A DNA stretch of 64,000 nucleotides from Nannocystis bainbridge (GTDB lineage: Bacteria > Myxococcota_A > Polyangia > Nannocystales > Nannocystaceae), in contig NZ_JAQNDL010000001.1 in assembly GCF_028368995.1 (NCBI RefSeq), forward strand, positions 2,630,001-2,694,000, written 5' to 3'. Within the stretch, counting starts at the first letter, position 1, and each line of letters starts with the position of its first letter. Of this stretch, positions 7,783 through 15,942 are shown in pieces. The position numbers and the translations under genes are program-made. Below the pieces are notes generated by a model. It did not search any database and was not told the DNA's origin. It saw nothing but the letters and a program-made list of their open reading frames with translations.

Positions 7783-9168
7783 TCAGTCGTCGAAGGTCGG
7801 ATGCACGATCCACAGGCTCGGCCAGAGCGACGGTTCGACCCGCGCGAGGTCGACGGACGGATCGATCATCAACTGCGGCCTGCGCCCGTTGAGCGACACC
7901 AGCGCGACCACGCGGACCTCGATCGCCGCGTGCCCGCGCGCCCGCAGGTCGTCGGCGAGGAAGCGGGCGTACTGCAGGATCATCTCTGGCCGGCCGCTCA
8001 TCTCCTGGCGCTGCCAGCCCGGCAGACGTCCGGCCAGGTCGATCTTCCACGACGCGCCGAGCTCGGGATCACTGGCGAAGAAGCGGACGTAGCCGTTCTT
8101 GTCGCGCAGCTTCATGCGCCACGCGAACTTGTGGCCCTCCTCGGTCCACGCCACGTCGCCCGGATAAAGCCAGTGGCGCAGCGGGAACAGCAGCTGCCAG
8201 CCGACATAAAGCCCCAGGGCCACCAGCGTCGCCCGCTGCGCGCGCCCGAGGTGAGCCGGCGGACCGGCGACGATCGGCGCCGGCGACGGCGGCGCGCCGA
8301 CGCGGGCCGCGACGCGGTTCCACAGCCGGCGCGGCCAGTCCGGTTCGAAGAAGATCGTGGTCGCCGCGATCATCACCCACGGGAAGATGCCGATCGAGAA
8401 CACCGCCGCGTTGATCAGGTGGAAGCTCAGCGCCAGCACGTAGGCGAGCGCGCGCGTCGGTCGCCACAGCAGCGCCGGCACCACCAGCAGATCGAACCCG
8501 AGCCCGCCCCAGCTGAAGAAGTACGGCGCCCACCACTCGCGCAGCAGCGGCCCGGCGAGCGGCAGGTCGGCGCTCTCGGCCAGCCACGTGCGCATCGGCT
8601 CGCCGCGCAGCCAGTCGGGGTTCAGCTTGGCCAGCCCGGCGTAGAAGTACGGGATCCCGATCTGCGCCCGCAGCAGCCACAGCGCCCACGCCGGGGCCGT
8701 ATCGGCGCGCAGCCGCGGCCGCAGCCAGGCGTCGACCGACGCGGCCCGGTGCGCCGGCACGAACATCATCAAGAAGCTGACCAGCGCCAGCAGATAGATG
8801 TGATTGAGGTAACAGCTCTGCTCGAGCAGGAACACGTACGAGATGCCGACGAAGAACACCGCCGCGGCCGTGCGGTACCACAGCCCGATCGTCACGCACA
8901 GCGCCGCCAGCCCGAGCACCCCGAACACCACGTGCATGCCGTCGCCGGCGAGCGGCCGCACCCAGTCGAGGGCGAAGAACGTGAAGTGGAACTCCGGCTC
9001 GATGTAGAGCGGGCCGATGTCGGGCAGGTCGCGCCACACCTCGACGAACATCAGGAGGCCGAACAGCACCCGGAAGCACGCCAGCGAGGCGATGTCGACG
9101 GTGGCGAACAGCCGGCGCGAGGCGAGCGGCAACAGCGAGGCGACGGGCCTGGGCATGGCCGGCGGCAT
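7783..9168 (-). CDS. Vitamin K-dependent gamma-carboxylase homologue (HTTM family)
   Basis: 461 aa from the ATG at 9168 (a second ATG at 9156 is possible). Multi-span membrane protein closely following animal gamma-glutamyl carboxylase: YLNHIYLLALVSF matches the human segment with His160 (here His123); YFYAGLAKLNPDWLRG matches the segment with the catalytic-base Lys218 (here Lys181); FHLINAAVFSIGIFPWVM and the extracytoplasmic SLNGRRPQLMIDPSVDL also align. It lacks the long C-terminal part of the animal enzyme. The enzyme uses reduced vitamin K to carboxylate Glu side chains. Divergent from a Glu-rich exported peptide gene at 9404, a candidate substrate (inference). Confidence 0.85.
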   Translation of the reverse strand: MPPAMPRPVASLLPLASRRLFATVDIASLACFRVLFGLLMFVEVWRDLPDIGPLYIEPEFHFTFFALDWVRPLAGDGMHVVFGVLGLAALCVTIGLWYRTAAAVFFVGISYVFLLEQSCYLNHIYLLALVSFLMMFVPAHRAASVDAWLRPRLRADTAPAWALWLLRAQIGIPYFYAGLAKLNPDWLRGEPMRTWLAESADLPLAGPLLREWWAPYFFSWGGLGFDLLVVPALLWRPTRALAYVLALSFHLINAAVFSIGIFPWVMIAATTIFFEPDWPRRLWNRVAARVGAPPSPAPIVAGPPAHLGRAQRATLVALGLYVGWQLLFPLRHWLYPGDVAWTEEGHKFAWRMKLRDKNGYVRFFASDPELGASWKIDLAGRLPGWQRQEMSGRPEMILQYARFLADDLRARGHAAIEVRVVALVSLNGRRPQLMIDPSVDLARVEPSLWPSLWIVHPTFDD

Positions 9169-9403
9169 AGCGCCGATCGTCGGCGACGCAGCCCGCCCGC
9201 TCCGCGCCCGCCCTCGCGCGCGTACATCCTCGCCTTCGCGCCCGCGCGAGCTGCCCGGCGGGGCCGCCATCCGAGCGAGCGTCCGCCGAATGCTCGCTCG
9301 CCTGGTGCCATGATTCGCGACTGAGCCCGCTTGATGCCGCCCTCGACCCGACGCATAGAAGCTACCGGTCCGCCACTGGCAAATGGGTGGAGGAGGAGTT
9401 GTC

Positions 9404-9772
9404 ATGCGAATGAGAATCAACGAATACACCTGGATTCATACGACGATCTTCGCGCTCGCGGCCGCATTCGCGACGACCGCGTGCGACGAGACTGAGGCGA
9501 TCGACGAGGAGGCGCTGGCCGTCGAGCCGGTCGACGAAGACGAACCCGAGGCGGGTCAGGTCGACGGCCAGACGGTCGACGAGCTGACCGACGACGAGGA
9601 GGAGGTCAGCGCCGACGAGGAGCGCCGCCGCGGGCACGACGACGACGACGGCTGGGGCCGCCGGCGTCACGGCCACGACGACGACGACGGCTGGGGCCGT
9701 CGGCGCCGCCACGACGACGACGGCTGGGGCCGCCGCCGCCACGGCGGTCGCGACGGGTGGGGTCGCCACTAG
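9404..9772 (+). CDS. Small exported acidic peptide with Asp/Trp/Arg repeats
   Basis: 122 aa; the ATG at 9404 has an excellent ribosome site (GGAGGAGGAG). An N-terminal signal with a lipobox-like TTAC (Cys about 27) is followed by about 50 residues very rich in Glu/Asp (EAIDEEALAVEPVDEDEPEA and similar), then four repeats of the type HDDDDGWGRRR, GHDDDDGWGRRR, RHDDDGWGRRR, HGGRDGWGRH separated by Arg clusters. No known family recognised. Position between two HTTM/gamma-carboxylase genes, the Glu-rich section and the repeat tail suggest a modified or processed substrate; this is inference. A strong hairpin follows at 9784-9825, before the next gene. Confidence 0.75.
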   Translation: MRMRINEYTWIHTTIFALAAAFATTACDETEAIDEEALAVEPVDEDEPEAGQVDGQTVDELTDDEEEVSADEERRRGHDDDDGWGRRRHGHDDDDGWGRRRRHDDDGWGRRRHGGRDGWGRH

Positions 9773-9783
9773 ACGAACGCTGC

Positions 9784-9825
9784 GGCCGACCGCGCCCGCG
9801 ATCTCCATCGCGGGCGCGGCCGGCC
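9784..9825 (+). terminator. Very strong hairpin, attenuator or terminator
   Basis: Inner stem of 13 perfect pairs, CCGCGCCCGCGAT (9790-9802) with its complement (9807-9819) round a CTCC loop, extended by five outer pairs (GGCCG/CGGCC) after one mismatch. It sits between the peptide gene and the two membrane-protein genes, so it may let the peptide be made in excess of the enzymes. No T tract. Confidence 0.65.
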
Positions 9826-9847
9826 GTCGCCTCGTCGGAGACACCGC

Positions 9848-10360
9848 ATGATCCTCCGGACCCGCATCTTGCTGCTCGGCGCCGCCGCCTTCCACCTCGC
9901 GCTCGTCGTGCTCGGCGGGCTCGGCTTCTGCCTGTGGGGCGCCGGCCCGCTCGGGCCGCTCTTGACGTATTACGCCGCGCTGACCGGGGCCGACAGCGGC
10001 TACGGTTTCTACGCGCCCTCGGTCGGCGACCCGCCGACCCTGACGCTGACGATCGTCGACGACGAAGGCCGCGCCCGCCTCGAGAGCCTCGCGCCGCGGA
10101 TCACCCGCGAGGCCGACATCCGCGTCGAGGACCTCATCGAGGTGTTCCACAACCGCCGCATCGACGAGGCCGTGCGCGCCCGCCTGGCCGCCTCGTGGGC
10201 CGCGGAGCTGTTCTCGCGCCACCCGTCGGCGCGCAGCGTCACCGTCGACATGGGCTTTCATCGCGTGCCCTCGCTGGTGGCCGCCAGCCGCGGCGCCCCC
10301 ACCCGCTGGCGCTCGGTCTACCGGGCCCGCGTGGTCCGCCCGGGCGGAGGTGAACCATGA
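9848..10360 (+). CDS. Membrane-anchored protein of unknown function
   Basis: 170 aa. An N-terminal hydrophobic helix (residues about 7-30, LLLGAAAFHLALVVLGGLGF) anchors a soluble domain of about 130 residues with no family I recognise. Its stop overlaps the start of the following HTTM gene by 4 nt (ATGA), showing translational coupling, so the two probably work together at the membrane. Confidence 0.75.
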   Translation: MILRTRILLLGAAAFHLALVVLGGLGFCLWGAGPLGPLLTYYAALTGADSGYGFYAPSVGDPPTLTLTIVDDEGRARLESLAPRITREADIRVEDLIEVFHNRRIDEAVRARLAASWAAELFSRHPSARSVTVDMGFHRVPSLVAASRGAPTRWRSVYRARVVRPGGGEP

Positions 10361-11340
10361 AGGCTCGACTTCACGCGCTCGCCCGCGCGGTCGATCGCTT
10401 CTGCTTCGCGCCCGCGCGCCCGGCCCCGCTGGTGGCCCTGCGCATCGGCCTCGCGGCGGTCCTGCTGGCCCAGGCGCTGCAGATCGCGCCGCTCTATCAC
10501 GCGCTCTATCACCACCGCGGCCTGCTGCGCGGCCCGCTCAAGGACAGCTTCGTGTCCGGCCACCTGCCGCGGCTCGGCGAGCTGCTGGCGTCGCCGTTCG
10601 AGTCGCAGGTCCTGGCGGTCCTCGGCGCGCTCTACGTCGCCAGCCTGGTCGGCATGCTGCTCGGCTGGCGCACCCGCGCCAGCACCTGCGCCGCCTGGCT
10701 GCTGCACTTCGTGTTCATGCGCCTGGCCCCGCACACCAACTACGGCGCCGACGACTTCGCCAACATCTTCCTGTTCTATTCGACCGTCGCCCCCGGCGGC
10801 GCCGCGCTGTCGCTCGACCGGCGGGCCGGTCGGGCGCATGACCTCCCGACCGCCGGCACGCGCCTGGCGATCCGCGTGATGCAGCTCCACCTCTGTCTCG
10901 CCTATCTGCTGTCCGGCCTGGAAAAGGCGCTCGGGCAGCAATGGCGTGACGGCGAGGCGATCTGGCGCTCGCTCGTGGCCCAGGGCTACGCGCTGCTGGA
11001 CTTCACCTGGCTGGCCCACGTGCCGTGGCTGGCGACCGTGGCCGGCTGGTCGGTGCTGGTCGTCGAGATCGGCTACGCGGTGTTTGTCTGGCCGGCGGTC
11101 ACGCGCCGCGGGTGGGTGGCCGCGGTCGCGGCGATGCACGCCGGCATCGGGGTCTTCATGGGCCTCCACGTGTTCGCGGGCGTGATGATCGTCCTGACGG
11201 TGTCGATGTTCGGGATCAGCGCAGAGCCCGCTAAATCCGTCGGAGAACTTCGAAATCGGCCGCGCGACTTCTTGCCCGCGCCGGCCGCGTCTTCGGGTAC
11301 CGTGGACCGTGGCCAGGGCGCCCCGCCGCGAACCGGATGA
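10357..11340 (+). CDS. HTTM-family membrane protein (gamma-carboxylase-related)
   Basis: 327 aa, at least seven hydrophobic segments. The HTTM signature is visible: HTNYGADDFANIFLFY, then LHLCLAYLLSGLEKALGQQW with Lys190 at the place of the carboxylase catalytic lysine, followed by the WRDGEAIW segment. Compared with the gene at 7783 it lacks the extracytoplasmic C-terminal domain. HTTM proteins are membrane enzymes or relatives of vitamin K carboxylases with mostly unknown substrates. Coupled to the upstream membrane protein; its end overlaps the TetR gene by 32 nt. Confidence 0.85.
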   Translation: MKARLHALARAVDRFCFAPARPAPLVALRIGLAAVLLAQALQIAPLYHALYHHRGLLRGPLKDSFVSGHLPRLGELLASPFESQVLAVLGALYVASLVGMLLGWRTRASTCAAWLLHFVFMRLAPHTNYGADDFANIFLFYSTVAPGGAALSLDRRAGRAHDLPTAGTRLAIRVMQLHLCLAYLLSGLEKALGQQWRDGEAIWRSLVAQGYALLDFTWLAHVPWLATVAGWSVLVVEIGYAVFVWPAVTRRGWVAAVAAMHAGIGVFMGLHVFAGVMIVLTVSMFGISAEPAKSVGELRNRPRDFLPAPAASSGTVDRGQGAPPRTG

Positions 11341-11938
11341 GACCCGCGAACGCGCGCGGCTGCAGGTCGACGAGCGTCGGGCCCAGCTCGTCGCGCTGGG
11401 CCTGCGCCTGTTCAGCGAGCGCAGCTACGACGAGCTGTCGATCGACGACATCGCCAGCGCGGCCGGGATCTCCAAGGGGCTGCTCTATCACTATTTCTCG
11501 AGCAAGCGCGATTTCTACGCCGCGACCGTGCGCAGCGCCGCCGAGTCGCTGCTCGCCCGCACCGACCCGGCCGGGCACGGCCCCGACCCCGAGGCGCTGC
11601 TGGCCGCGCTCGACCAATATCTACAGTTCGCCGAGGAGCACGCCAGCGCCTACGTGGCCCTGATGCGCAGCGGCGTCGGCCACGACGCCGAGGTCGCGGC
11701 GATCGTCGAGGACACGCGCGCCCGCTTCGTCGCCCGCCTGGCCGGCCGCCTCGGCCTGTCCGAGATGCCGCCGCGCGTGCGCCTGGCCCTGCGCGGGTGG
11801 GTCGGCTGCGTCGAGGGCTCGAGCCTCGACTGGCTGGCTCGCCGCGACCTCCCCCGCGAAGATCTGCGCGACCTGCTGGCGCAGCTGCTGCTCGCCACGC
11901 TGATGGCCGTCGAAGCCACCCCGCAAGCGGCCGAGTGA
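11309..11938 (+). CDS. TetR/AcrR-family transcription regulator
   Basis: 209 aa, GTG start inside the end of the HTTM gene. The N-terminal HTH is clear: GLRLFSERSYDELSIDDIAS, AAGISKGLLYHYFSSKRDFY. The C-terminal ligand domain is typical in size. As the last gene of the 9404-11938 operon it may control the operon itself. Confidence 0.93.
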   Translation: MARAPRREPDETRERARLQVDERRAQLVALGLRLFSERSYDELSIDDIASAAGISKGLLYHYFSSKRDFYAATVRSAAESLLARTDPAGHGPDPEALLAALDQYLQFAEEHASAYVALMRSGVGHDAEVAAIVEDTRARFVARLAGRLGLSEMPPRVRLALRGWVGCVEGSSLDWLARRDLPREDLRDLLAQLLLATLMAVEATPQAAE

Positions 11939-12011
11939 CAGTCACCGCGATCGGCGGTCGCGCGATTCGTCGCCGCCGCCGCGCACCCAAGAATAAATGC
12001 AGGCCCGACGA

Positions 12012-12031
12012 GGGCGAGCCGCAGCTCGCCC
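12012..12031. terminator. Hairpin between convergent genes
   Basis: GGGCGAGC-CGCA-GCTCGCCC, 8-bp perfect stem, in the 158-bp gap after the TetR gene. One of the few convergent gaps of this window without a TGTCC palindrome. Confidence 0.5.
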
Positions 12032-12096
12032 CCGCCGGACCTGCCGGGCGAGCGTGACACTGGTCGTCTCGGTCACGCCCGCCGCATCCCTTCACC

Positions 12097-12444
12097 TCAA
12101 TCGCGCTCGCCGAAGCAGCGGTGCTCGACCCCGCCGCGGCCGCGACAGAACTGCTTCGCGCGCCGGACGCAGAGGTCGCGGTTGCCCCGGATACGGACCT
12201 TGTCGGTCACTCGGTGATAGCGATTGCCGCGCTCGCAGCGGGCCAGGCAGTAGCCGCGCACGTGGAAATCGTCGTCGTCGTAACACTCCCACCGCGAGGC
12301 CTCGCTCGGGTCCACCTCGTCGGTGAACTCGTCGATCGAGACGTCGGCCAGGGCGGCCGCCGCCTCTTCGGCCAGCGCCTCGACCGGCTGCTCGGGCGCC
12401 GCAAGAGCGGCCCACGCACTGAACAGTGCATTGAAAATCATCAT
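12097..12444 (-). CDS. Small exported Cys-rich protein with acidic pro-region
   Basis: 115 aa; the ATG at 12444 has the ribosome site GAGGAGAAGG. Signal peptide (residues 1-16, cleavage probably after ALA), then an acidic stretch (EALAEEAAAALADVSIDEF), then about 65 residues with six cysteines (WEC, GYC, ARC, DLC, QFC, HRC) that could form three disulfides, rich in Arg and Asp (YDDDDF). No family recognised. The acidic pro-region resembles that of the peptide at 9404 in style (VDELTDDE versus IDEFTDEV), so the two may share export or modification. Confidence 0.75.
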   Translation of the reverse strand: MMIFNALFSAWAALAAPEQPVEALAEEAAAALADVSIDEFTDEVDPSEASRWECYDDDDFHVRGYCLARCERGNRYHRVTDKVRIRGNRDLCVRRAKQFCRGRGGVEHRCFGERD

Positions 12445-12619
12445 GACACCTTCTCCTCTCACGATCGAATGTTCGCATCCACGCGCAACGTGGCACCCGT
12501 CGCGTCCAATGCGACGGGTGCCGGGAACCATGAGCCTGGTCCGCGCCGCCGTCGAGCAGGCTCTGCCGCGAAATTATGCGCCGGGCGGGCCGCCCGCGGC
12601 GGGCGGGCGGCAGTATGTA

Positions 12620-12637
12620 CATATGTCCATCAGGACA
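12620..12637. terminator. TGTCC/GGACA palindrome after the ABC transporter gene
   Basis: TATGTCC-ATCA-GGACATA, 49 nt beyond the stop of the minus-strand gene at 12687. Confidence 0.55.
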
Positions 12638-12686
12638 TATTGATCATATGCGCGGGTCTGCACATTGGCCCGCGCGCGGCCGACCG

Positions 12687-15299
12687 TCAGCGCTCGCGGT
12701 CGCGCCGCGCCAGCACCACCGCCGCGATGCCGACGCACAGCGCCGTGTACGCCAGCAGCACGCCCCAGACCTCGAGCACGTGCGCGGTCGAGGGGTCGTA
12801 ATCGACGGTCGGGTAGACGGGGCAGCTCAGCGGGTTGCCGGGGATCGTGCAAGCGGCGAAGTCCCGCGGCGGCTGCAAATGGGTGACCGAGCCGAACGCC
12901 TCCATGGCCCAGCGCGCGCTGGTGACGTACGACAGCGGCGCGAGCCCGGCCGGCAAGGACACCAGCGCCATCGCCAGCAGCAGCTGCGGCACGAGCACCA
13001 GCGGCACCACGCTCATCGCCCGGTCGGAGGTCGTCGAGGTGCTCGACAGCAGGAGGCCCATGCCGAGCCCCGACAGAGAGCTCAAGAAGGTGGTGACCAG
13101 CAGGCTGCCGAAGAACCCCAGCCCCGCGACCCCGCGCACCACCGACACCGGCCCGTTCGCGGTGAAGGTCGTCACCGCCGCCGAGAAGTCGACCTTGGCC
13201 GCCAGCACCGTCAGCAGCACGATCGACTGCACGAGGCAGATCGCCGCCAGCACCACGAACTTGGCCAGCAGGTACGGGCCGATCCGCAGGTTCGCCAGCC
13301 GCTCGCGGCGGTAGATGGCCCGCTCTTTGGTCAGCTCGCGCGCCGAGCACAGGATCCCGCACCACACCGCGACCAGGGCGACGAGGAACAGCACCAGGCG
13401 CCCGTGCGAGCTCTGGAGGTCCTGCAGCGCGCCCTGGCGAGCCACGAGCACCAGGATCGCGCCGATGATCGGGGCCTGCAGCAGCAAGGTCGCCAGGTTG
13501 CGCCGGTCGACCGCCAGCAGCCGAATGTTGCGGCGGACCAGGATCACCCACTGCTGCCACGCCGACACCCGCGCCGTCTCCGGCCGGTCCTCCGGCGTGG
13601 TGCCGCCGACCTTCATCGCCGTCATCGTCATCGACGACCGGCTCTGCGTGCTGTGCAGCTTGCTCGGCTTGACCGCGGGCCCGCGCGCCTCGCCGGCCAG
13701 ACGCTCGACGATGTAGCGCGTGCGGGCGTCCGAGCGGCGGAACCGCAGCTCCCACAGCTCGGCCAGCGACGGCTCGCCGCGCTCGTGGGCCTCGCGCCAG
13801 CGGGCGTACTCGCTGCGCAGCTCGCCGAGCACCAGCGGGTGCGACTCGTGGGCGTCGCCCTCGACCTTGGTGTAGATGTCGGCGAAGTCGCCGCTGCGGA
13901 CCCCGAAGTGCTGCAGCGCCTCGGCCGGCGGCCCGAACCACACCAGCCGCGCGTCGGCCATGAACGCGATGTGATCGCATTGATGGATGTTGGCGGTCGC
14001 GTGGGTGACCATCACGATCGTGCGCCCGCCGTCGGCCAGCCGGCGCAGCGTGTACATCAGCCGCTTCTCGAGCCCGGGGTCGAGCCCCGAGGTCGGCTCG
14101 TCGAGGAAGAACAGGCTCGGGTCGGCCAGCAGCTCGGCGGCGATCGAGACCCGCTTGCGCTGGCCGCCCGACAGCTGGCTGATGCGCGTGGTCCGGCGGT
14201 CTTCGATGTCGACGTCGGCCAGCACCCGCTCGACCCGCGCCGCGATCTCGGCGTCGCCGGTGTCCTCGGGCAGGCGCAGCTGGGCGGTGAAGCGCAGCGC
14301 CTCGTCGACGGTGAGCGTCTGGTGGAGGATGTCGCTCTGCGGGACGTAGCCGACCTGGCCGCGGTAGGCGGCGAAGTTCGCGTAGTAGTCGTCGCCGTTG
14401 ACCAGCACGTCGCCCTCGCTGGCCCGGCTGAAGCCCGACAGCGCGCCGAGCAGCGTCGACTTGCCCGCGCCCGAGCCGCCGACGATCGCCACGAACTCGC
14501 GCGGCAAGATCGCCAGCGACACGCGGTCGAGGATCACCTTGCCGCCGCCGACCACCCGCACGAGCCGCCGCGCCTTGAGCTCGATCGCCCCGCGGTGGTC
14601 GTACGAATCGAGCGAGCGCCCGTCGTAGGCCAGCTTGAACGGCCCCACCTGAATGATGTCACCACGCGCCAGCTTCTTGCTGAGCTGGACCCGCTCGCCG
14701 TTGACGAAGGTGCCGTTGGCGCTGCCGAGGTCGCGCACCTCGTGGCCATCCGCCAATGCCCGTACGGTCGCGTGCCGCCGCGACACCAGCAAGCTCGCCA
14801 GCGTCAGCTCGCAGCCCTCGCGGCCGATCGTGACCTCGGGCTGGTCGAGCCGACAGCGCGGCACCGACTCGTCCGGCGGCGCCATCGTCCGCGCCAGCCG
14901 CTGGTAGGTCATCGTCACGAAGCTGCCGGTGTACGGATCGCCGACCCGCAGCACGTCGCCGTGGCGCAGCTCGTGCTCGGACACCTGGTGTCCGTTGAAC
15001 ATCAGGCTGCACGGCCCGCCGAGGTCGCGGACGCGATAGCCGTCACCGACGCCGGTCGGCTCGAACCGCAGCTGATGCGCCGCGACGAACTCGGCCTTGA
15101 CGACGATCCGGTTGTCGTCGGCGCGACCGAGGCGGAACGGCTTGCCGTCGAGCGGGTACGGCACCTCGCGCTTGTTCGGCTCGCGCACCACCAGCCGCGA
15201 CGCTTGCAGCCGCACGGCCCAGGTCACTTCCGGCGACGGTTCGTCGCTGTCGGGCGTCAGCTCCACGCAAGCCTTGTATTTGCAGGATCCAGCCGGCAC
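12687..15299 (-). CDS. FHA-FHA-ABC transporter, ABCG/ABC-2 type
   Basis: 870 aa from a GTG at 15299 (an in-frame GTG at 15266, starting VELTPDSD, is equally possible). Two FHA domains (about 35-125 and 150-215; FRLGRADDNRI, then VTIGREGCELTL-SRRHAT-NGTFVNGERV) that bind phosphothreonine, an ATPase domain with Walker A GGSGAGKST, signature LSGGQRKRVS and Walker B FFLDEPTSGLDP, then an ABC-2 membrane domain of six hydrophobic segments. The FHA domains imply control by Ser/Thr kinases, three of which lie within 20 kb. Substrate unknown. Confidence 0.93.
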   Translation of the reverse strand: MPAGSCKYKACVELTPDSDEPSPEVTWAVRLQASRLVVREPNKREVPYPLDGKPFRLGRADDNRIVVKAEFVAAHQLRFEPTGVGDGYRVRDLGGPCSLMFNGHQVSEHELRHGDVLRVGDPYTGSFVTMTYQRLARTMAPPDESVPRCRLDQPEVTIGREGCELTLASLLVSRRHATVRALADGHEVRDLGSANGTFVNGERVQLSKKLARGDIIQVGPFKLAYDGRSLDSYDHRGAIELKARRLVRVVGGGKVILDRVSLAILPREFVAIVGGSGAGKSTLLGALSGFSRASEGDVLVNGDDYYANFAAYRGQVGYVPQSDILHQTLTVDEALRFTAQLRLPEDTGDAEIAARVERVLADVDIEDRRTTRISQLSGGQRKRVSIAAELLADPSLFFLDEPTSGLDPGLEKRLMYTLRRLADGGRTIVMVTHATANIHQCDHIAFMADARLVWFGPPAEALQHFGVRSGDFADIYTKVEGDAHESHPLVLGELRSEYARWREAHERGEPSLAELWELRFRRSDARTRYIVERLAGEARGPAVKPSKLHSTQSRSSMTMTAMKVGGTTPEDRPETARVSAWQQWVILVRRNIRLLAVDRRNLATLLLQAPIIGAILVLVARQGALQDLQSSHGRLVLFLVALVAVWCGILCSARELTKERAIYRRERLANLRIGPYLLAKFVVLAAICLVQSIVLLTVLAAKVDFSAAVTTFTANGPVSVVRGVAGLGFFGSLLVTTFLSSLSGLGMGLLLSSTSTTSDRAMSVVPLVLVPQLLLAMALVSLPAGLAPLSYVTSARWAMEAFGSVTHLQPPRDFAACTIPGNPLSCPVYPTVDYDPSTAHVLEVWGVLLAYTALCVGIAAVVLARRDRER

Positions 15300-15352
15300 C
15301 CGCGAATGTCAACGTTTCTGGGCAATTTCCCCACGATGTGTATGCTTGGGGC

Positions 15353-15925
15353 ATGACCACGAGGACCCAGATCTGTCAGACCCAGTCCCGCGTGCAGGCC
15401 CGGTCGGCCGTGAGCCTTGTTCCTCGCGGGCTCGTCCTCGCCGCCGCGCTCGTCGCCGTCGCCTGCGACGACTCCGCCGAGCAGCGTAAACCTGGCCCGA
15501 CGCCGGCGGTCCCCGCGGTCGACCGCACCAAGGACACGCCGCCGGCCGAGCCCAAGCCGACGCGCCCTGCCACCGGCGCCGACACGCCGACGAGCCCGAC
15601 CGCGACCGACCCGAAGCCCTCCACCGGCTCGCCCACCGACGTCGCCGCGGTCGTGCGCACCTACAGCGGCTGCTACAGCGATTGCGTCTCCGAGAAGAAG
15701 GCGACCAACCGCGAGACCTGCAAGCTGACCTGCGACGACGCCGCCGAGGCCGCGATCGAGAGCATGCCCGGCGGTCCGTCGAAGGAGAAGTTCAAGGCCG
15801 CGGCCGCCAGCTTCACCGGCTGCGTCAACTCCTGCTTCGCCGACAAGAGCCTCAACACGACCAACCGCGCCACCTGCGTGTTGACCTGCCAGGACGCCGC
15901 CGAGGTCGCCGCGATCGGCAAGTGA
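15353..15925 (+). CDS. Lipoprotein with two CX3C hairpin repeats
   Basis: 190 aa, ATG at 15353. Lipobox in LVAVACDD, a Pro/Thr-rich linker of about 55 residues, then two homologous units: SGCYSDC-N11-CKLTCDDAAEAAI and TGCVNSC-N13-CVLTCQDAAEVAAI. Each has the pattern CX3C...CX3C seen in disulfide-linked helical hairpins. Family not recognised; surface or periplasmic. It ends 17 bp from the convergent PEGA gene. Confidence 0.8.
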   Translation: MTTRTQICQTQSRVQARSAVSLVPRGLVLAAALVAVACDDSAEQRKPGPTPAVPAVDRTKDTPPAEPKPTRPATGADTPTSPTATDPKPSTGSPTDVAAVVRTYSGCYSDCVSEKKATNRETCKLTCDDAAEAAIESMPGGPSKEKFKAAAASFTGCVNSCFADKSLNTTNRATCVLTCQDAAEVAAIGK

Positions 15926-15942
15926 CCTCCGGCGCAGCGCGC

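Noticed and set aside
9404..9772. Peptide repeats as antifreeze or prion-like protein
   Set aside because: The Asp/Trp/Arg composition does not match such families; the genomic position beside carboxylase genes is more informative.
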